64,000 bases of DNA from Vreelandella nigrificans (GCF_002374315.1 NZ_NWUX01000015.1:49557-113556), one strand, 5' to 3'. Shown: positions 1-9,579, counted from the stretch's first letter. Numbers and translations are program-made. The notes: generated from the letters alone by a model not told the origin.

Positions 1-48
1 GGTGGTCTTCCTTATTGTGTTGTTGTTTTTCGCGTTGGAAACGCTAAA

Positions 49-948
49 TCACACATCGCAGAGCTGAATGGCGGCCCGCAGTGATGCGATTTTTTCTTGT
101 TGGCTAGTACGGTCGGGAAGAAACTCCTGGGCGATATAGCCCTTAAAGCCGGTATCGCGAATAGCACGACAAATCGCGGGGTAGTTCAGCTCTTGGGTAT
201 CATCTATCTCATGGCGACCAGGTACACCAGCCGTATGGTAATGACCGAAAAAGTGATGGTTTTCGCGGATAGTGCGAATGATGTCCCCTTCACTTATCTG
301 CATGTGATAGATGTCGTAGAGCAGTTTGAAGTTGGGTGAATCAAGCCGCTGGCAAAGCTCGATTCCCCAGGCGGAGTTGTCGCAGAGGTAGTCAGGGTGG
401 TCGATTTTGCTGTTGAACAGCTCCATCTGTAACACCACGCCGCCCTCTTCCGCGTGGGGAAGTATCTGCTTTAACCCCGCCTCAGCATTGTCCAGCCCCT
501 GCTCGGGATTCATCCCCCTCGCATTACCGCTAAAGCAGATTAGGTTGGTGTAACCTGCCTGGCTGACTAAGTCGATATGATTGAGATAACGTTCAATCAG
601 CTCTGAGTGAAAACGGCTATCTCCCCAGCCATCCTCAAGACTCAGTTCTGCGCCATTACACATGGAGGAGTCGAGCCCATGTCGCTGTAGCACAGGCCAC
701 TCGTCGGGCCCTACTAAATCAATGGCCTTAATGCCCAATTGAGTTGAGAGCTGGCACAGCTCCTCAAGGGTCAGAAAATCGAAGGTCCAGCGGGCAACTG
801 CATGGTTGATATTGCCCTTTAAAGCTCGTTGGGCAGGTGCATCATCGGCTAGGGCTCGAGTCCCGATATAAGGGAGAGCAGTCAGGCCGATAGCACTGGT
901 GATGGTATTGCGCAGTAAGCTGCGTCTATCAATAGGGTAGCGCTTCAT
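49..948 (-). CDS. Exported sugar phosphate isomerase/epimerase-like protein (hydroxypyruvate isomerase-like)
   Basis: The 299-residue product begins with a Tat-like signal (DRRSLLRN near residue 8, then a hydrophobic stretch ending around ALA-DD). The rest resembles the xylose-isomerase-like TIM barrel family (AP endonuclease 2 fold): motifs such as LQMELFN, LLYDIYHMQ and GHYHTAG carry the acidic and histidine residues expected to bind a metal. The closest named subgroup is hydroxypyruvate isomerase, but export to the periplasm is unusual for that enzyme, so the substrate is unknown. The start at 948 has GAGG seven bases upstream. A second exported member of the same fold follows upstream on the same strand, so the two are probably co-transcribed. 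Confidence 0.8.
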   Translation of the reverse strand: MKRYPIDRRSLLRNTITSAIGLTALPYIGTRALADDAPAQRALKGNINHAVARWTFDFLTLEELCQLSTQLGIKAIDLVGPDEWPVLQRHGLDSSMCNGAELSLEDGWGDSRFHSELIERYLNHIDLVSQAGYTNLICFSGNARGMNPEQGLDNAEAGLKQILPHAEEGGVVLQMELFNSKIDHPDYLCDNSAWGIELCQRLDSPNFKLLYDIYHMQISEGDIIRTIRENHHFFGHYHTAGVPGRHEIDDTQELNYPAICRAIRDTGFKGYIAQEFLPDRTSQQEKIASLRAAIQLCDV

Positions 949-995
949 AAAGTATCCTCGCAGTTGTCATCTAACAGAGATGGCCTGTGCGTGTA

Positions 996-1883
996 TCACT
1001 CTTCTCGAAGCGCGGTTAGCTTCTCCTGTAAAAAGCGGTTTCCTTCGGTAATCACCGCTTCTGCGTCTAGCGGCATATCGTGTTCAATGATGTACCACTC
1101 CACACCGGCGGCTTCGATAGCAGGTAGTATCGAATCCCAATCCAGTACTCCCTCGCCAAGCGTGGCGAAACCACCCTGATCCTCAGCAGTTCCCTCAGGG
1201 GCGTTATCCTTGGCATGCACGGAAAAAAGTCGGTCATCGAAACGTGCGATATACTCCACCGGATCAAGCCCACCTCGCGCCACCCAAGCGATATCTAACT
1301 CAGCCAGCAAATCGGATCCGGCAGCATCAAACAGGTGCTCAAGTGCGGTTTTATCACCGTACATTTCCATCTCGAAGGCATGGTTGTGGTACGCCAGCCG
1401 GAAACCTTCGGCACCTAGCGTAGAGGCGATTTCTCCTAGCTCTTCACCCAACGCCTGCCAGCCTTCCGCGTCATCGGGACGAGCATCTTCAGCCAAGTAC
1501 GGCAACGTCAATGTGTCGTTACCAATCGCCTGATTAAAGGCCACCGTTTCTTCTAGGCGGTGGCGCAGGTCATCCAGCGGCACGTGGCTGGAGATCACCG
1601 CGAGTGAATACTCTTCTAGCAAAGCGTTAAGTTCATCAACAGAAACGTCCTGGGTGCCCACCGTTTCAATTGCCAAAATACCCGCCCTGCTCACTGCCGC
1701 TAATTGCTCCTCAAGAGAGCCAAAATCACGCAGCGTATACATCTGAGCGGCAATGGGTAATTCGGCAGAGTTCACTGCTTGCGCTTGGGCAAAACCAGCG
1801 GTGCTCAGCATTGAAAATGTCAGCACACCGGCAGCGAACAGCACCTTGAAACCCACAGGGCCTGGGTGTAGCGGGGTATCCAT
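996..1883 (-). CDS. Exported sugar phosphate isomerase/epimerase family protein
   Basis: A TIM-barrel protein of the xylose-isomerase-like superfamily (about 295 residues). The N-terminus has a hydrophobic segment (VLFAAGVLTFSMLSTAGFAQA) typical of a Sec signal peptide with AQA cleavage. Recognisable barrel motifs include YHNHAFEME, ELDIAWVARGG, FSVHAKDN and WYIIEHD, which supply metal-ligand type Glu, Asp and His residues. I chose the ATG at 1883 because GAGG lies five bases before it; an in-frame GTG exists at 1889. It sits 47 bases upstream of the other exported barrel protein on the same strand. A LacI-type operator lies about 50 bases before the start. The substrate is not known; a periplasmic sugar or inositol derivative is a guess. 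Confidence 0.8.
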   Translation of the reverse strand: MDTPLHPGPVGFKVLFAAGVLTFSMLSTAGFAQAQAVNSAELPIAAQMYTLRDFGSLEEQLAAVSRAGILAIETVGTQDVSVDELNALLEEYSLAVISSHVPLDDLRHRLEETVAFNQAIGNDTLTLPYLAEDARPDDAEGWQALGEELGEIASTLGAEGFRLAYHNHAFEMEMYGDKTALEHLFDAAGSDLLAELDIAWVARGGLDPVEYIARFDDRLFSVHAKDNAPEGTAEDQGGFATLGEGVLDWDSILPAIEAAGVEWYIIEHDMPLDAEAVITEGNRFLQEKLTALREE

Positions 1884-2212
1884 ATCCACCTCATTATTGT
1901 TGGATTGTTATAGGCTGTAAAACACCGAACCACAAAATGTAATCGGTTACATTTTTTTTAGGGCATTACTGTAATATATGCAAGAAAAGACTGGTTTATT
2001 AAACTTAGACATGTGGAAAATAGCGTTATTAAAATGCCAATATATAAATAAGCAATTGATTATAAAAAATTAAATATTACAAAAACGAGCCTTTAAACTT
2101 TGGTATAAAGTAATGCAACAATGCAATAAAGTTGGTAATGTTCCGCATTATTTCACCTTCCCTCCAAGCTGTTACAATGGCCGTCTTTTTGCATTTAGCC
2201 ATGGAGATCATT
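1884..2212. other. Intergenic region between divergent genes
   Basis: About 330 bases separate the minus-strand isomerase-like gene from the plus-strand EamA gene. The stretch is AT-rich, holds the LacI-type palindrome at 1937-1952 followed by a T-run, and must carry promoters in both directions. No RNA gene or small coding region was recognised. Confidence 0.6.
1937..1952. promoter_or_regulatory. Candidate LacI-family operator
   Basis: ATGTAATCGGTTACAT is an inverted repeat with six-base arms (ATGTAA/TTACAT) and a CG centre, the shape commonly bound by LacI-family repressors of sugar genes. It lies about 55 bases upstream of the exported isomerase-like gene. No LacI-type regulator is encoded in this window, so the partner protein is unknown. 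Confidence 0.5.
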
Positions 2213-3073
2213 GTGCCACTACGCGACCTGCTGCTCGGCCTGTTGGTGATCGCCATTTGGGCGCTGAACATTATTGTCATTAAAGTCGGCGTGGCGGAGT
2301 TACCTCCGTTACTGATGACCACGCTGCGCTTTATGCTGGTCGCAGCACTGCTAGTCCCTTTTTACCCAGTGGCACGTGCTCAGCTACCGTTTTTGCTGCT
2401 GCTATCAGTGACCTTTGGCAGCCTGCACTTCGCGCTTTTGTTTATTGGTTTAGGGCAGGCAGAAGCGGGCACAGGTGCGCTGTTGGTGCAAATGGGTACG
2501 CCCTTTGCAACGCTGCTAGCGGTTATCTTTCTTAAGGAGAGACTGGGGCCAAAACGTATTGCGGGGCTGCTACTATCATTTTCGGGGATTATTGTATTAG
2601 CTGGTGGCCCCACCTTACCGACGCCCCTGCCCCTGGCGATTTTGTTGTGCAGTGCCTTGGGCTGGGCGGTGTCGCAGCTGTTGATTAAACGCGGCCCGCC
2701 CATTGCCCCCTTGGCCCTGGCAGGCTGGGTCGCGCTGTTTGCGGTCCCTCAGGTGGCGCTGGGGTCATGGCTATTTGAAAACGGCCAGTGGCAGGCGATG
2801 CAACAGGCAAGTTGGTTGGGCTGGAGTGCGATGATTTACACTGCGGTGATGTCGTCGATTGTTGCCTACGGCATTTGGTACGCGCTTTTACGCCGCCACC
2901 CAGTCAATCGCGTGGTGCCGATGACACTACTCACACCGGTTTTTGCCGTGGGCCTAGGCGCGCTGTTAATGGGTGACAGCCTAGGCTTTCATAAACTGAT
3001 GGGCGGCGGCTTGGTGGTTGCAGGTATTGCCCTGATTGTGATCAATTTTCGCTGGCGACCCCACCATCCTTAA
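2213..3073 (+). CDS. EamA/DMT-family membrane transporter
   Basis: Integral membrane protein of about 286 residues with two EamA repeats of roughly five helices each. The first begins at LLLGLLVIAIWALNIIVIKVG and the second around PLPLAILLCSALGWAVSQLLI. It resembles the YdcZ/RhaT/EamA drug-metabolite superfamily, whose members often export amino acids or metabolites; the substrate cannot be read from sequence. I prefer the GTG start at 2213, preceded by GGAG at six bases. Earlier in-frame ATG codons at 2132 and 2201 would add a non-family N-terminus. The gene is convergent with the DUF192 gene and their 3' ends overlap by four bases. Confidence 0.85.
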   Translation: MPLRDLLLGLLVIAIWALNIIVIKVGVAELPPLLMTTLRFMLVAALLVPFYPVARAQLPFLLLLSVTFGSLHFALLFIGLGQAEAGTGALLVQMGTPFATLLAVIFLKERLGPKRIAGLLLSFSGIIVLAGGPTLPTPLPLAILLCSALGWAVSQLLIKRGPPIAPLALAGWVALFAVPQVALGSWLFENGQWQAMQQASWLGWSAMIYTAVMSSIVAYGIWYALLRRHPVNRVVPMTLLTPVFAVGLGALLMGDSLGFHKLMGGGLVVAGIALIVINFRWRPHHP

Positions 3074-3591
3074 GCCGGTGGTTGGCAGAAGCCTGCAATA
3101 TCAGGGATAGAGACGCAGTCACCCACTTTGATGCCACGCTCAGCAAAATAGCCTGCATTAACCTCTAGTGCAGAGTGGTAAGCAGCCCCTGCTGGGTAAG
3201 AAGGGCACTCACGCGGAGTGTCGGACTCACAGGGCTGCATGGTATTAATCGCGACAATACGCCCATCGCCGTCAATAAAGGCAATATCGAGAGGGATCAG
3301 CGTGCGATACATCCAAAAGGCATTGTCAGCAGGCTGCTCGTTTTCAAACCGAAACAGCATGCCACTCTCTGCTGGCAAGTGCTCGCGCCCCATCAAGCCT
3401 CGCTGGCGCTGAGCCGTGGTTTCCGCAACTTCAGCCTCTAAGCGGTGAGGACCGCTATCACTGTGAATAGCCAATGACAAAACAGTAGCTTGGCTAGATG
3501 CCGCCCAGGCAGAGAGTAGCGGCAATGGCAGGCTAGCGGCCAGAGAAACGCCCAAAGATGTTTTTAGCAGCTGACGACGAGTAAGCGTCAT
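3070..3591 (-). CDS. DUF192 family exported protein with Tat signal
   Basis: A 173-residue protein starting with a twin-arginine signal (TRRQLLK, then a hydrophobic core ending SAWAAS). The mature part has DUF192 hallmarks: VAETTAQRQRGLMGRE, ESGMLFRFE, FWMYRTLIPLDIAFID and a C-terminal ALEVNAGYFAERGIKVGD. DUF192 proteins are small periplasmic beta-barrel proteins of unknown function. The ATG overlaps the modC stop codon as ATGA and is preceded by AGGA at seven bases, so it is translationally coupled to the molybdate transporter genes. That linkage is notable, but the sequence does not show a molybdenum-related role. Confidence 0.85.
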   Translation of the reverse strand: MTLTRRQLLKTSLGVSLAASLPLPLLSAWAASSQATVLSLAIHSDSGPHRLEAEVAETTAQRQRGLMGREHLPAESGMLFRFENEQPADNAFWMYRTLIPLDIAFIDGDGRIVAINTMQPCESDTPRECPSYPAGAAYHSALEVNAGYFAERGIKVGDCVSIPDIAGFCQPPA

Positions 3592-4745
3592 AGCAGGTTC
3601 CTTTTGTTGTGCGGCACCGCATGTGCACGATGTTCCGGCATCAGGTGAATTCCTTCCGCCAGGAGTGATACATGCACTTGCTCTCCCAGCGTTAGCTGGT
3701 TACGCCTAGCCGCATGGGTAGCGATGTCGAAACGTAGCATATCGCCGTTTAAAACGCGCAGTACAATCGACGTTATGCCGCCAAGCACCACCATTTCACT
3801 GACAGTGGCAGCCACAGGGTTTTCACGCTCGCCATGTGAAGGACGGCCTCGACGATGAAGCACGATATCAGAGGGCGGCAGGTACCAGGCAACACGCTGG
3901 CCCTCGGCTATCGCATTGAGCCCCTCCCCAGCCACCTCCAGCAGCCACTCACCCCACTTTAAGCGGCGCTGACCATGTATGCTCACCACCTCGCCTTCAA
4001 AGACATTATGACGATCCAATAACCTTGCCACTAGGGGTGTTCTAGGCTGACGGAACAGTGACCCTGGGCTACCCTGCTGCAAGCTTATACCGCTATGCAG
4101 CACGCAAATTTGATCTGCTAGTGCAGTGGCTTCCTCTAAATCGTGAGTGACCAATACAATCGGAATATCGATCTGTTGACGTAGCAGTGCAAGCTCCCGT
4201 TGCAAACGCCGCCGGGTGACTTGGTCCACCGCTGAAAACGGCTCATCAAGCAGTAGTACCTTGGGGTCACGAGCCAACGCACGAGCCAGTGCCACTCGCT
4301 GGCGTTGCCCACCAGAAAGTGCATTCGGGTAGCGCTTACCTAATCCATCCAAACGCACCTTGGCAAGCCACTGCTCCGCCCGTTCACGGCGCAAAGGCTT
4401 CGGTAAGTGGCGCAACGGCAGCTGGATATTCTCCAATGCGGTTAAATGTGGAAACAGCGCATAATCCTGAAACACAATCCCCACTTGCCTGCGCTGGGGC
4501 GAGAGTGAGTGCTTACGTTCGGCATCAAGCCAAACATCTCCAGCACAACTTACCTGCCCATGCTGAGGATGATAAAGCCCAGCAATGGTGCGCAGCAGCG
4601 TGGTTTTTCCGCTGCCGGAAGGGCCCACCAGTGCCAACAGCTCACCGGGTTGGCAAGTAAACTCAGCGGCCAGTGGGATCGGCCCCGTTTGGTTGACCGC
4701 CACATGAAGACCTGCGACTAGCTCCGGTATGTGCAAGTCAGCCAC
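3588..4745 (-). CDS. modC: Molybdate ABC transporter ATP-binding protein ModC
   Basis: ATPase of the molybdate importer. Walker A GPSGSGKTT, Q-loop region VFQDYALFPH, signature LSGGQRQRVALARAL, Walker B VLLLDEPFS and a switch histidine in VTHDLEEA occur in order over the first 230 residues. The last ~100 residues match a TOBE/MOP-like domain, as in ModC. I chose GTG at 4745 (385 residues) because a GGTGGG sequence precedes it and the upstream extension is not family-like. It overlaps the end of modB by eight bases and the start of the DUF192 gene by four, so the run is tightly coupled. Confidence 0.93.
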   Translation of the reverse strand: MADLHIPELVAGLHVAVNQTGPIPLAAEFTCQPGELLALVGPSGSGKTTLLRTIAGLYHPQHGQVSCAGDVWLDAERKHSLSPQRRQVGIVFQDYALFPHLTALENIQLPLRHLPKPLRRERAEQWLAKVRLDGLGKRYPNALSGGQRQRVALARALARDPKVLLLDEPFSAVDQVTRRRLQRELALLRQQIDIPIVLVTHDLEEATALADQICVLHSGISLQQGSPGSLFRQPRTPLVARLLDRHNVFEGEVVSIHGQRRLKWGEWLLEVAGEGLNAIAEGQRVAWYLPPSDIVLHRRGRPSHGERENPVAATVSEMVVLGGITSIVLRVLNGDMLRFDIATHAARRNQLTLGEQVHVSLLAEGIHLMPEHRAHAVPHNKRNLL

Positions 4746-5406
4746 GTGCCCACCGCCTACGACCGGCCAGCCCATACACTAACCCTAAGGTAATAAATGA
4801 TACCAGTAGCAGTAACGCCGACATCTGCGCGGCACCCTGTTCATCAAAGGCCTGTACGCGATCATAAATAGCAATCGCAAGGGTGCGGGTTTCGCCATCA
4901 ATCGCACCACCTACCATTAAGATCACCCCAAACTCACCCAGTGTATGGGCAAAGGTTAACGCAGTCGCTGACATAATACCTGGCCATACCAGCGGTAGTT
5001 CGATACGCAGTAACGTTTGCCAGGGGCTAAGCCCACTGCACCAGGCAGCCTCACGCAGATTGTGGGGCACATGTTCAAAGGCTCGTTGGATGGGCTGTAC
5101 GGCAAACGGTAGGTTGGCAATCAAGGAGGCAATTAAAATACCGTTAAAGGTAAAGTTAAGGCCGCTGCCAGTCATTTCTGCCCAGAAGGCGCCAAATGGT
5201 GCGTCACGGCTAAAGCTCAATAGCAAATAGAAACCCAGGACGGTGGGCGGCAGCACCAGCGGCAATGCCACTAGCGCCTCGCATAAACCTTTACCGCGAA
5301 AGCGCGCGTAGGCCAGGGAGCGGCCCAACCAAATAGCGATGGGGATAAGGATTAAGCAGGTAAACCCCGCAAGGCGAAGTGAGACCGAAAGCGCCGACCA
5401 ATCCAT
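4738..5406 (-). CDS. modB: Molybdate ABC transporter permease ModB
   Basis: Inner-membrane permease of about 222 residues with the binding-protein-dependent transport (BPD) fold. The EAA-type loop for docking the ATPase appears as EAAWCSGLSPWQTLLRIELP followed by hydrophobic helices, and FAHTLGEFGVILMVGG is characteristic of ModB/CysT-type permeases. ATG at 5406 is preferred, with GGATGGGA just upstream; an in-frame TTG lies at 5430. It lies 27 bases downstream of modA and overlaps modC, so the three form one unit that imports molybdate. Confidence 0.93.
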   Translation of the reverse strand: MDWSALSVSLRLAGFTCLILIPIAIWLGRSLAYARFRGKGLCEALVALPLVLPPTVLGFYLLLSFSRDAPFGAFWAEMTGSGLNFTFNGILIASLIANLPFAVQPIQRAFEHVPHNLREAAWCSGLSPWQTLLRIELPLVWPGIMSATALTFAHTLGEFGVILMVGGAIDGETRTLAIAIYDRVQAFDEQGAAQMSALLLLVSFITLGLVYGLAGRRRWARG

Positions 5407-5433
5407 TATGTCCCATCCATCATGAACCAACCA

Positions 5434-6228
5434 TTATTCAGCGCTAAAGCCATAGCGGCGCAAAATGGCTTGCCCGTCATCTTGCTGCAGCCACTGATAG
5501 AAAGTGCTGGCCACCTCTCCTGCCTGGTTGGTTAGTACCATGCGTTGGCGTAACGGGCTATGCCAGGACTCAGGGATAAGTACGTACTCACTTCGCTCGG
5601 CAAGCGCCGGGGCTAACGCAAGTGAATAAGCGACCAACCCGCCTCGGGCATCGTTAGTGAGCGCAAACTGCGCTGCCTGAGAGACGTTTTCGCCTAACAC
5701 CAGTAAAGACTCGGATTGCTCCCAAAGCTTTGCATGCTGAAGCGCCTGTTTAGCTGCAACGCCATAGGGGGCATGCTCGGGGTTAGCTAGGGCGATACGT
5801 TCAGCAACACCATTTGCGTGAGCTTGCAACGCCTCCTGCACGGCAGCAAGCGGTGCGTCGTTACTGGGTAAATCATCACGATCGGCGCGCTGCAGCCAAA
5901 CTAAGCGGCCAACGGCGTAAATAACGCCTTCATCCTTGGTATGGCCCTCGTCATAGAGCGCCTGAACATAACGTTCATCCGCAGAGAGATAGAGCTCAAA
6001 AGGCGCCCCCTGGGCAATTTGTCGGCGAAAGTTACCCGACGAGCCAAAATTCAGCCTCAGTGAATGTCCGGTTTCCTGCTGAAACTGCTCAGCGGCTTCA
6101 GTGAGTGCAAACTGTAAATCAGAGGCGGCCGCCACAATAGGAGGCGCCCCCGCTATTACGGGGGAACCTATCAGTAGACACGCCAATGCTAATCCATGGA
6201 CTATTTTAGCCTTTGCTTTGTTCAGCAT
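5434..6228 (-). CDS. modA: Molybdate ABC transporter substrate-binding protein ModA
   Basis: Periplasmic molybdate-binding protein of 264 residues. A signal peptide ([17 protein letters not shown]) precedes the conserved [18 protein letters not shown] start of the family, and [26 protein letters not shown] contains the Ser/Gly oxyanion contacts. The last third ([15 protein letters not shown] and later) is also typical. The start overlaps the end of pyk by 23 bases and has no strong ribosome-binding site of its own, so translation may depend on ribosomes finishing pyk. No ModE-type regulator or operator was seen. Confidence 0.92.
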   Translation of the reverse strand: MLNKAKAKIVHGLALACLLIGSPVIAGAPPIVAAASDLQFALTEAAEQFQQETGHSLRLNFGSSGNFRRQIAQGAPFELYLSADERYVQALYDEGHTKDEGVIYAVGRLVWLQRADRDDLPSNDAPLAAVQEALQAHANGVAERIALANPEHAPYGVAAKQALQHAKLWEQSESLLVLGENVSQAAQFALTNDARGGLVAYSLALAPALAERSEYVLIPESWHSPLRQRMVLTNQAGEVASTFYQWLQQDDGQAILRRYGFSAE

Positions 6229-7690
6229 GCTGGTCGGTAATCTCCATCACTTTCATGGTATTGGTGCCACCGTGGGCATTCATATGGTCGCCGCGGGTAA
6301 GGATCACATGATCGCCGGCTTTGGAGATTCCAGTTTTCACTAGAAGCTCAAGTGCACGGTCATTAAGCTCAGTAGGCGTCATTTCAGAGGTATCAAAAGG
6401 TAACGATACAACCCCACGATAGAGCGCCATACGACGCTGGGCAATGGGATTATGCGCTAAGCCTACAATTGGTAACCCAGAGCGAATACGCGAGGCAATC
6501 AGTGGCGTATAGCCAGACGATGTCATACAGGCAATCGCGGTGACTCCTTCCATATGATTGGCAGCATACATCGCAGAGAGAGCAATGGTCTCATCTGGGC
6601 GGGTAAAGCCTTCATGGATACGGTGGCCAGACTCCTGGGCTGATTTTTCCCGCTCAGCACCCAAGCAAACACGCGACATCGCTTCCACGGTTTCCAGCGG
6701 ATAGTCGCCTGCCGCGGTTTCCGCAGAGAGCATGACCGCATCACTGCCATCCAGCACTGCGTTAGCAACGTCAAACACTTCCGCCCGGGTGGGTAGCGGC
6801 GCTGAAATCATGCTTTCCATCATTTGCGTGGCGGTAATTACCGCGCGGTTTAGCGAGCGAGCGCGCTTTATCATGCGCTTTTGCACGCCAACCAGCTTGG
6901 CATCGCCAATTTCTACACCTAAATCGCCCCGCGCTACCATCACCGCTTCGGAGGCTTCGATAATGCCATCCAGCGTAGCGTCATCCGCAACCGCCTCGGC
7001 GCGCTCAACCTTGGCAACCAAACCAATCTCTTTACCCTCCTCACCTAACAGGCGACGTGCTTCCAGCATGTCTTCTGCATGACGGGGGAACGAGATAGCC
7101 AAGTAGTCGACGCCAATCTCAACCGCTGTTTTGAGATCAATTTTATCTTTTTCAGTTAGCGCAGGAGCAGAGAGGCCACCACCCTGCTTATTAATGCCTT
7201 TATGGTTGGAGAGTTTGCCACCCACTACCACGCTGGTATGCACCTGTTGGCCGTCAACGCGAGTAACGTCCAAAACCACTCGACCGTCATCTAGCAACAG
7301 GCGGTCACCGGCAGTTACATCTTGGGAGAGGGTTTTGTAGTCACAGCCCACCTGCTGCTCATCGCCCGCATCACCATCCAGCTCCATATCGAGAATAAAT
7401 GGTTGGCCCTCTTTAAGAACCACTGCTCCCTCTTTAAAGCGCGCAATACGAATTTTAGGACCTTGCAGGTCACCCAGGGCCGCGACACTGCGACCTAACT
7501 TGGCAGCAATTTCACGCACTCGCATTAAACGTTGGCGGTGGTCGTCAGCGGTGCCATGGGAGAAATTTAAACGCACCACATCGACACCCGCCGCAAGCAT
7601 GGCTTCTAGTACACCTTCCCGATCGCTGGCGGGGCCAAGGGTGGCGACAATTTTGGTACGACGGATCGAAGAGAAGTGCAGTGCGTTCAT
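6206..7690 (-). CDS. pyk: Pyruvate kinase
   Basis: Glycolytic enzyme converting phosphoenolpyruvate and ADP to pyruvate and ATP. Motifs run in the usual order: [11 protein letters not shown] at the N-terminus, VRLNFSHG, the catalytic-lysine segment [31 protein letters not shown] and the C-terminal allosteric domain. I chose ATG at 7690 (494 residues), the family start; an upstream in-frame TTG at 7729 is less likely. The stop codon lies inside modA, an unusual partner for pyruvate kinase. The length fits the type II (PykA-like) group. Confidence 0.95.
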   Translation of the reverse strand: MNALHFSSIRRTKIVATLGPASDREGVLEAMLAAGVDVVRLNFSHGTADDHRQRLMRVREIAAKLGRSVAALGDLQGPKIRIARFKEGAVVLKEGQPFILDMELDGDAGDEQQVGCDYKTLSQDVTAGDRLLLDDGRVVLDVTRVDGQQVHTSVVVGGKLSNHKGINKQGGGLSAPALTEKDKIDLKTAVEIGVDYLAISFPRHAEDMLEARRLLGEEGKEIGLVAKVERAEAVADDATLDGIIEASEAVMVARGDLGVEIGDAKLVGVQKRMIKRARSLNRAVITATQMMESMISAPLPTRAEVFDVANAVLDGSDAVMLSAETAAGDYPLETVEAMSRVCLGAEREKSAQESGHRIHEGFTRPDETIALSAMYAANHMEGVTAIACMTSSGYTPLIASRIRSGLPIVGLAHNPIAQRRMALYRGVVSLPFDTSEMTPTELNDRALELLVKTGISKAGDHVILTRGDHMNAHGGTNTMKVMEITDQHAEQSKG

Positions 7691-8092
7691 AATGTTCCAA
7701 CCATGCAAAATTGACGTGTAGTGACTCAACTAACTGATGCTAGCTTACCAGTTTAACGCGCTCTATATGACAGCACCGCAACACAGCAGACGTAGATTTC
7801 TTCAACACCACGATGATCGCCAGGGGCGGACTTATGCCGCACCGCCCAAAGAGGCCGAGGCTTCTGTCGTTAATGGTTAGGCTTTAGTAACGTGCTTTAC
7901 CAAAGAGCTTGTGAAACATACCTCCCAATAGTAACTTCTTTAGCAACACTCGTTTCATAATTCTAAAACCACACAACGATGCTCAGCAGTAACCTTGGCA
8001 CAACCTGATGCCCGCTATTTGTTGCTAAGGTTAGCTATTTATAACAACAGCCACCCCAGATAGATGACGGCCCTATAAACGCGAGGCATAAC
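7691..8092. other. Intergenic region between pyk and the YfcC-type gene
   Basis: About 400 bases between divergent genes, which must carry both promoters. GAGG precedes the ATG at 8093 by seven bases. I see no convincing operator, RNA gene or small coding region here. Confidence 0.5.
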
Positions 8093-9541
8093 ATGTCCCA
8101 ACAAACACCTCCTTCGCCCCTCTCTGATAGCCAAAAGCCTAAAAAAAGCTGGTGCCGAATTCCTGATATCTATGTAGTTCTGTTCATATTTATTGGATTG
8201 GCAGCGATAGCAACTCATTTTGTACCCGCAGGGCAGTTCGAACGGGTTCCTGGCCCCAACGGACGCATCACTATTGACCCTACGTCTTATGAACAGATCG
8301 CTGCAACCCCGATTGGCCTCGTTGATTTCATGCTGGCGATTCCCAATGGCCTGATGAGCGCCGGTGAAGTTGTCTTTTTTACCTTTATGATTGGCGGCAT
8401 GTTTATGGTGCTGAGGCGCACCGGAATTATTGAGATAGGCGTTGATAAACTCACCCGGCGCTTTGCACGCCAGAGCTTGCTCACTATCCCTGTATTGATG
8501 ACGGTATTTGCCCTGGTAGCAACCGTTATCGGGACTCAAGAGTTGGCGCTGGTTTACGTACCGGTCATCCTGCCGCTGATGATTGCTTTACGCTTTGATT
8601 CAGTCACGGCAGCGGCGGTAGCGCTTTGCGCTACCACTGTCGGCTTTACAACGGGCGTGCTCAACCCCATCAATACGGGTCTTGGGCAGCAACTCTCAGA
8701 CCTACCTCTCTACTCCGGTTATGGCATACGTATCATGGCGTTTATTGCCATGCTGGCGGCAGCCATTTTCTTCGTCATGCGCTACGCTCGCATGGTGCGT
8801 CAAACGCCCTCACTTAGTTTATTAAGCAGTGACACCAACGAATCTGAAAAACGCACGCTGTACCAACACGCTGACAATAGCCCTGCTTTAATCGCCACCT
8901 CGCGCCAGAAATTCGCGGCCATCGCCACCTTCGCCTTCTTTGCGGTGCTCGTTTATGGCGTGCTGCAACAAGGCTGGTTCATGATGGAGATGGCGGGCCT
9001 GTTTATCATTATGGGGATCGTGGTTGGCCTTATCGCAGGCCTCGATACTGATGAGATCTGCTCAGGCTTCAACCAGGGATTCCGAGACGTATTAGTAGGA
9101 GCCATGATTGCTGGCGTAGCAAGGGGTGTCGCCGTCATGTTGGAAGACGGCCAGATAATGGATACGCTGGTATTCGGGCTTGGTAATCTTGTCGGTGGAC
9201 TGCCTACCCTGCTTTCGGCTATTGGCATGTTCTTCGCCCAGCTCGGCTTCAATTTCATTGTTCCTTCCGGCAGTGGCCAAGCGCTGGTCACCATGCCACT
9301 AATGGCTCCCCTTTCCGATATTATCGGCGTTACCCGCCAAACGGCGGTGTTAGCTTTTCAGCTTGGTGACGGTATTGGCAATATCCTCTATCCGACCTCA
9401 GGCTACTTTATGGCAACCCTGGCGCTTGCTGGTGTGCCGTGGCAAAAGTGGGTCAAATTCTTCTTCCCACTTTTTTGCGTATGGATCCTGATTGCTTTGG
9501 GCTTTCTTGTGTTTGCCCAGGCAACACAGTGGACCGGGTAG
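8093..9541 (+). CDS. YfcC-family (C4-dicarboxylate/amino-acid) membrane carrier
   Basis: Polytopic inner-membrane protein of 482 residues from the YfcC/DcuC superfamily. The diagnostic start RIPDIYVVLFIFIGLAAIATHFVPAGQFER is followed by multiple hydrophobic helices; FIVPSGSGQALVTMPLMAPL and QLGDGIGNILYPTSGYF near the C-terminus are strongly conserved in the family. Members are annotated as C4-dicarboxylate, arginine/ornithine or other amino-acid carriers, and the substrate cannot be fixed here. It is a single transcription unit, convergent with an amino-acid ABC importer, with a strong hairpin between the two. Confidence 0.88.
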   Translation: MSQQTPPSPLSDSQKPKKSWCRIPDIYVVLFIFIGLAAIATHFVPAGQFERVPGPNGRITIDPTSYEQIAATPIGLVDFMLAIPNGLMSAGEVVFFTFMIGGMFMVLRRTGIIEIGVDKLTRRFARQSLLTIPVLMTVFALVATVIGTQELALVYVPVILPLMIALRFDSVTAAAVALCATTVGFTTGVLNPINTGLGQQLSDLPLYSGYGIRIMAFIAMLAAAIFFVMRYARMVRQTPSLSLLSSDTNESEKRTLYQHADNSPALIATSRQKFAAIATFAFFAVLVYGVLQQGWFMMEMAGLFIIMGIVVGLIAGLDTDEICSGFNQGFRDVLVGAMIAGVARGVAVMLEDGQIMDTLVFGLGNLVGGLPTLLSAIGMFFAQLGFNFIVPSGSGQALVTMPLMAPLSDIIGVTRQTAVLAFQLGDGIGNILYPTSGYFMATLALAGVPWQKWVKFFFPLFCVWILIALGFLVFAQATQWTG

Positions 9542-9556
9542 GGACATTACGCCGCT

Positions 9557-9579
9557 CCGCCTCGCTAGCAGCGAGGCGG
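9557..9579. terminator. Hairpin between convergent genes
   Basis: A perfect ten-base stem (CCGCCTCGCT / AGCGAGGCGG) with a three-base loop sits between two converging genes. It lacks a strong T-run on either side, so it may work as a bidirectional barrier rather than a classical terminator. Confidence 0.6.
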
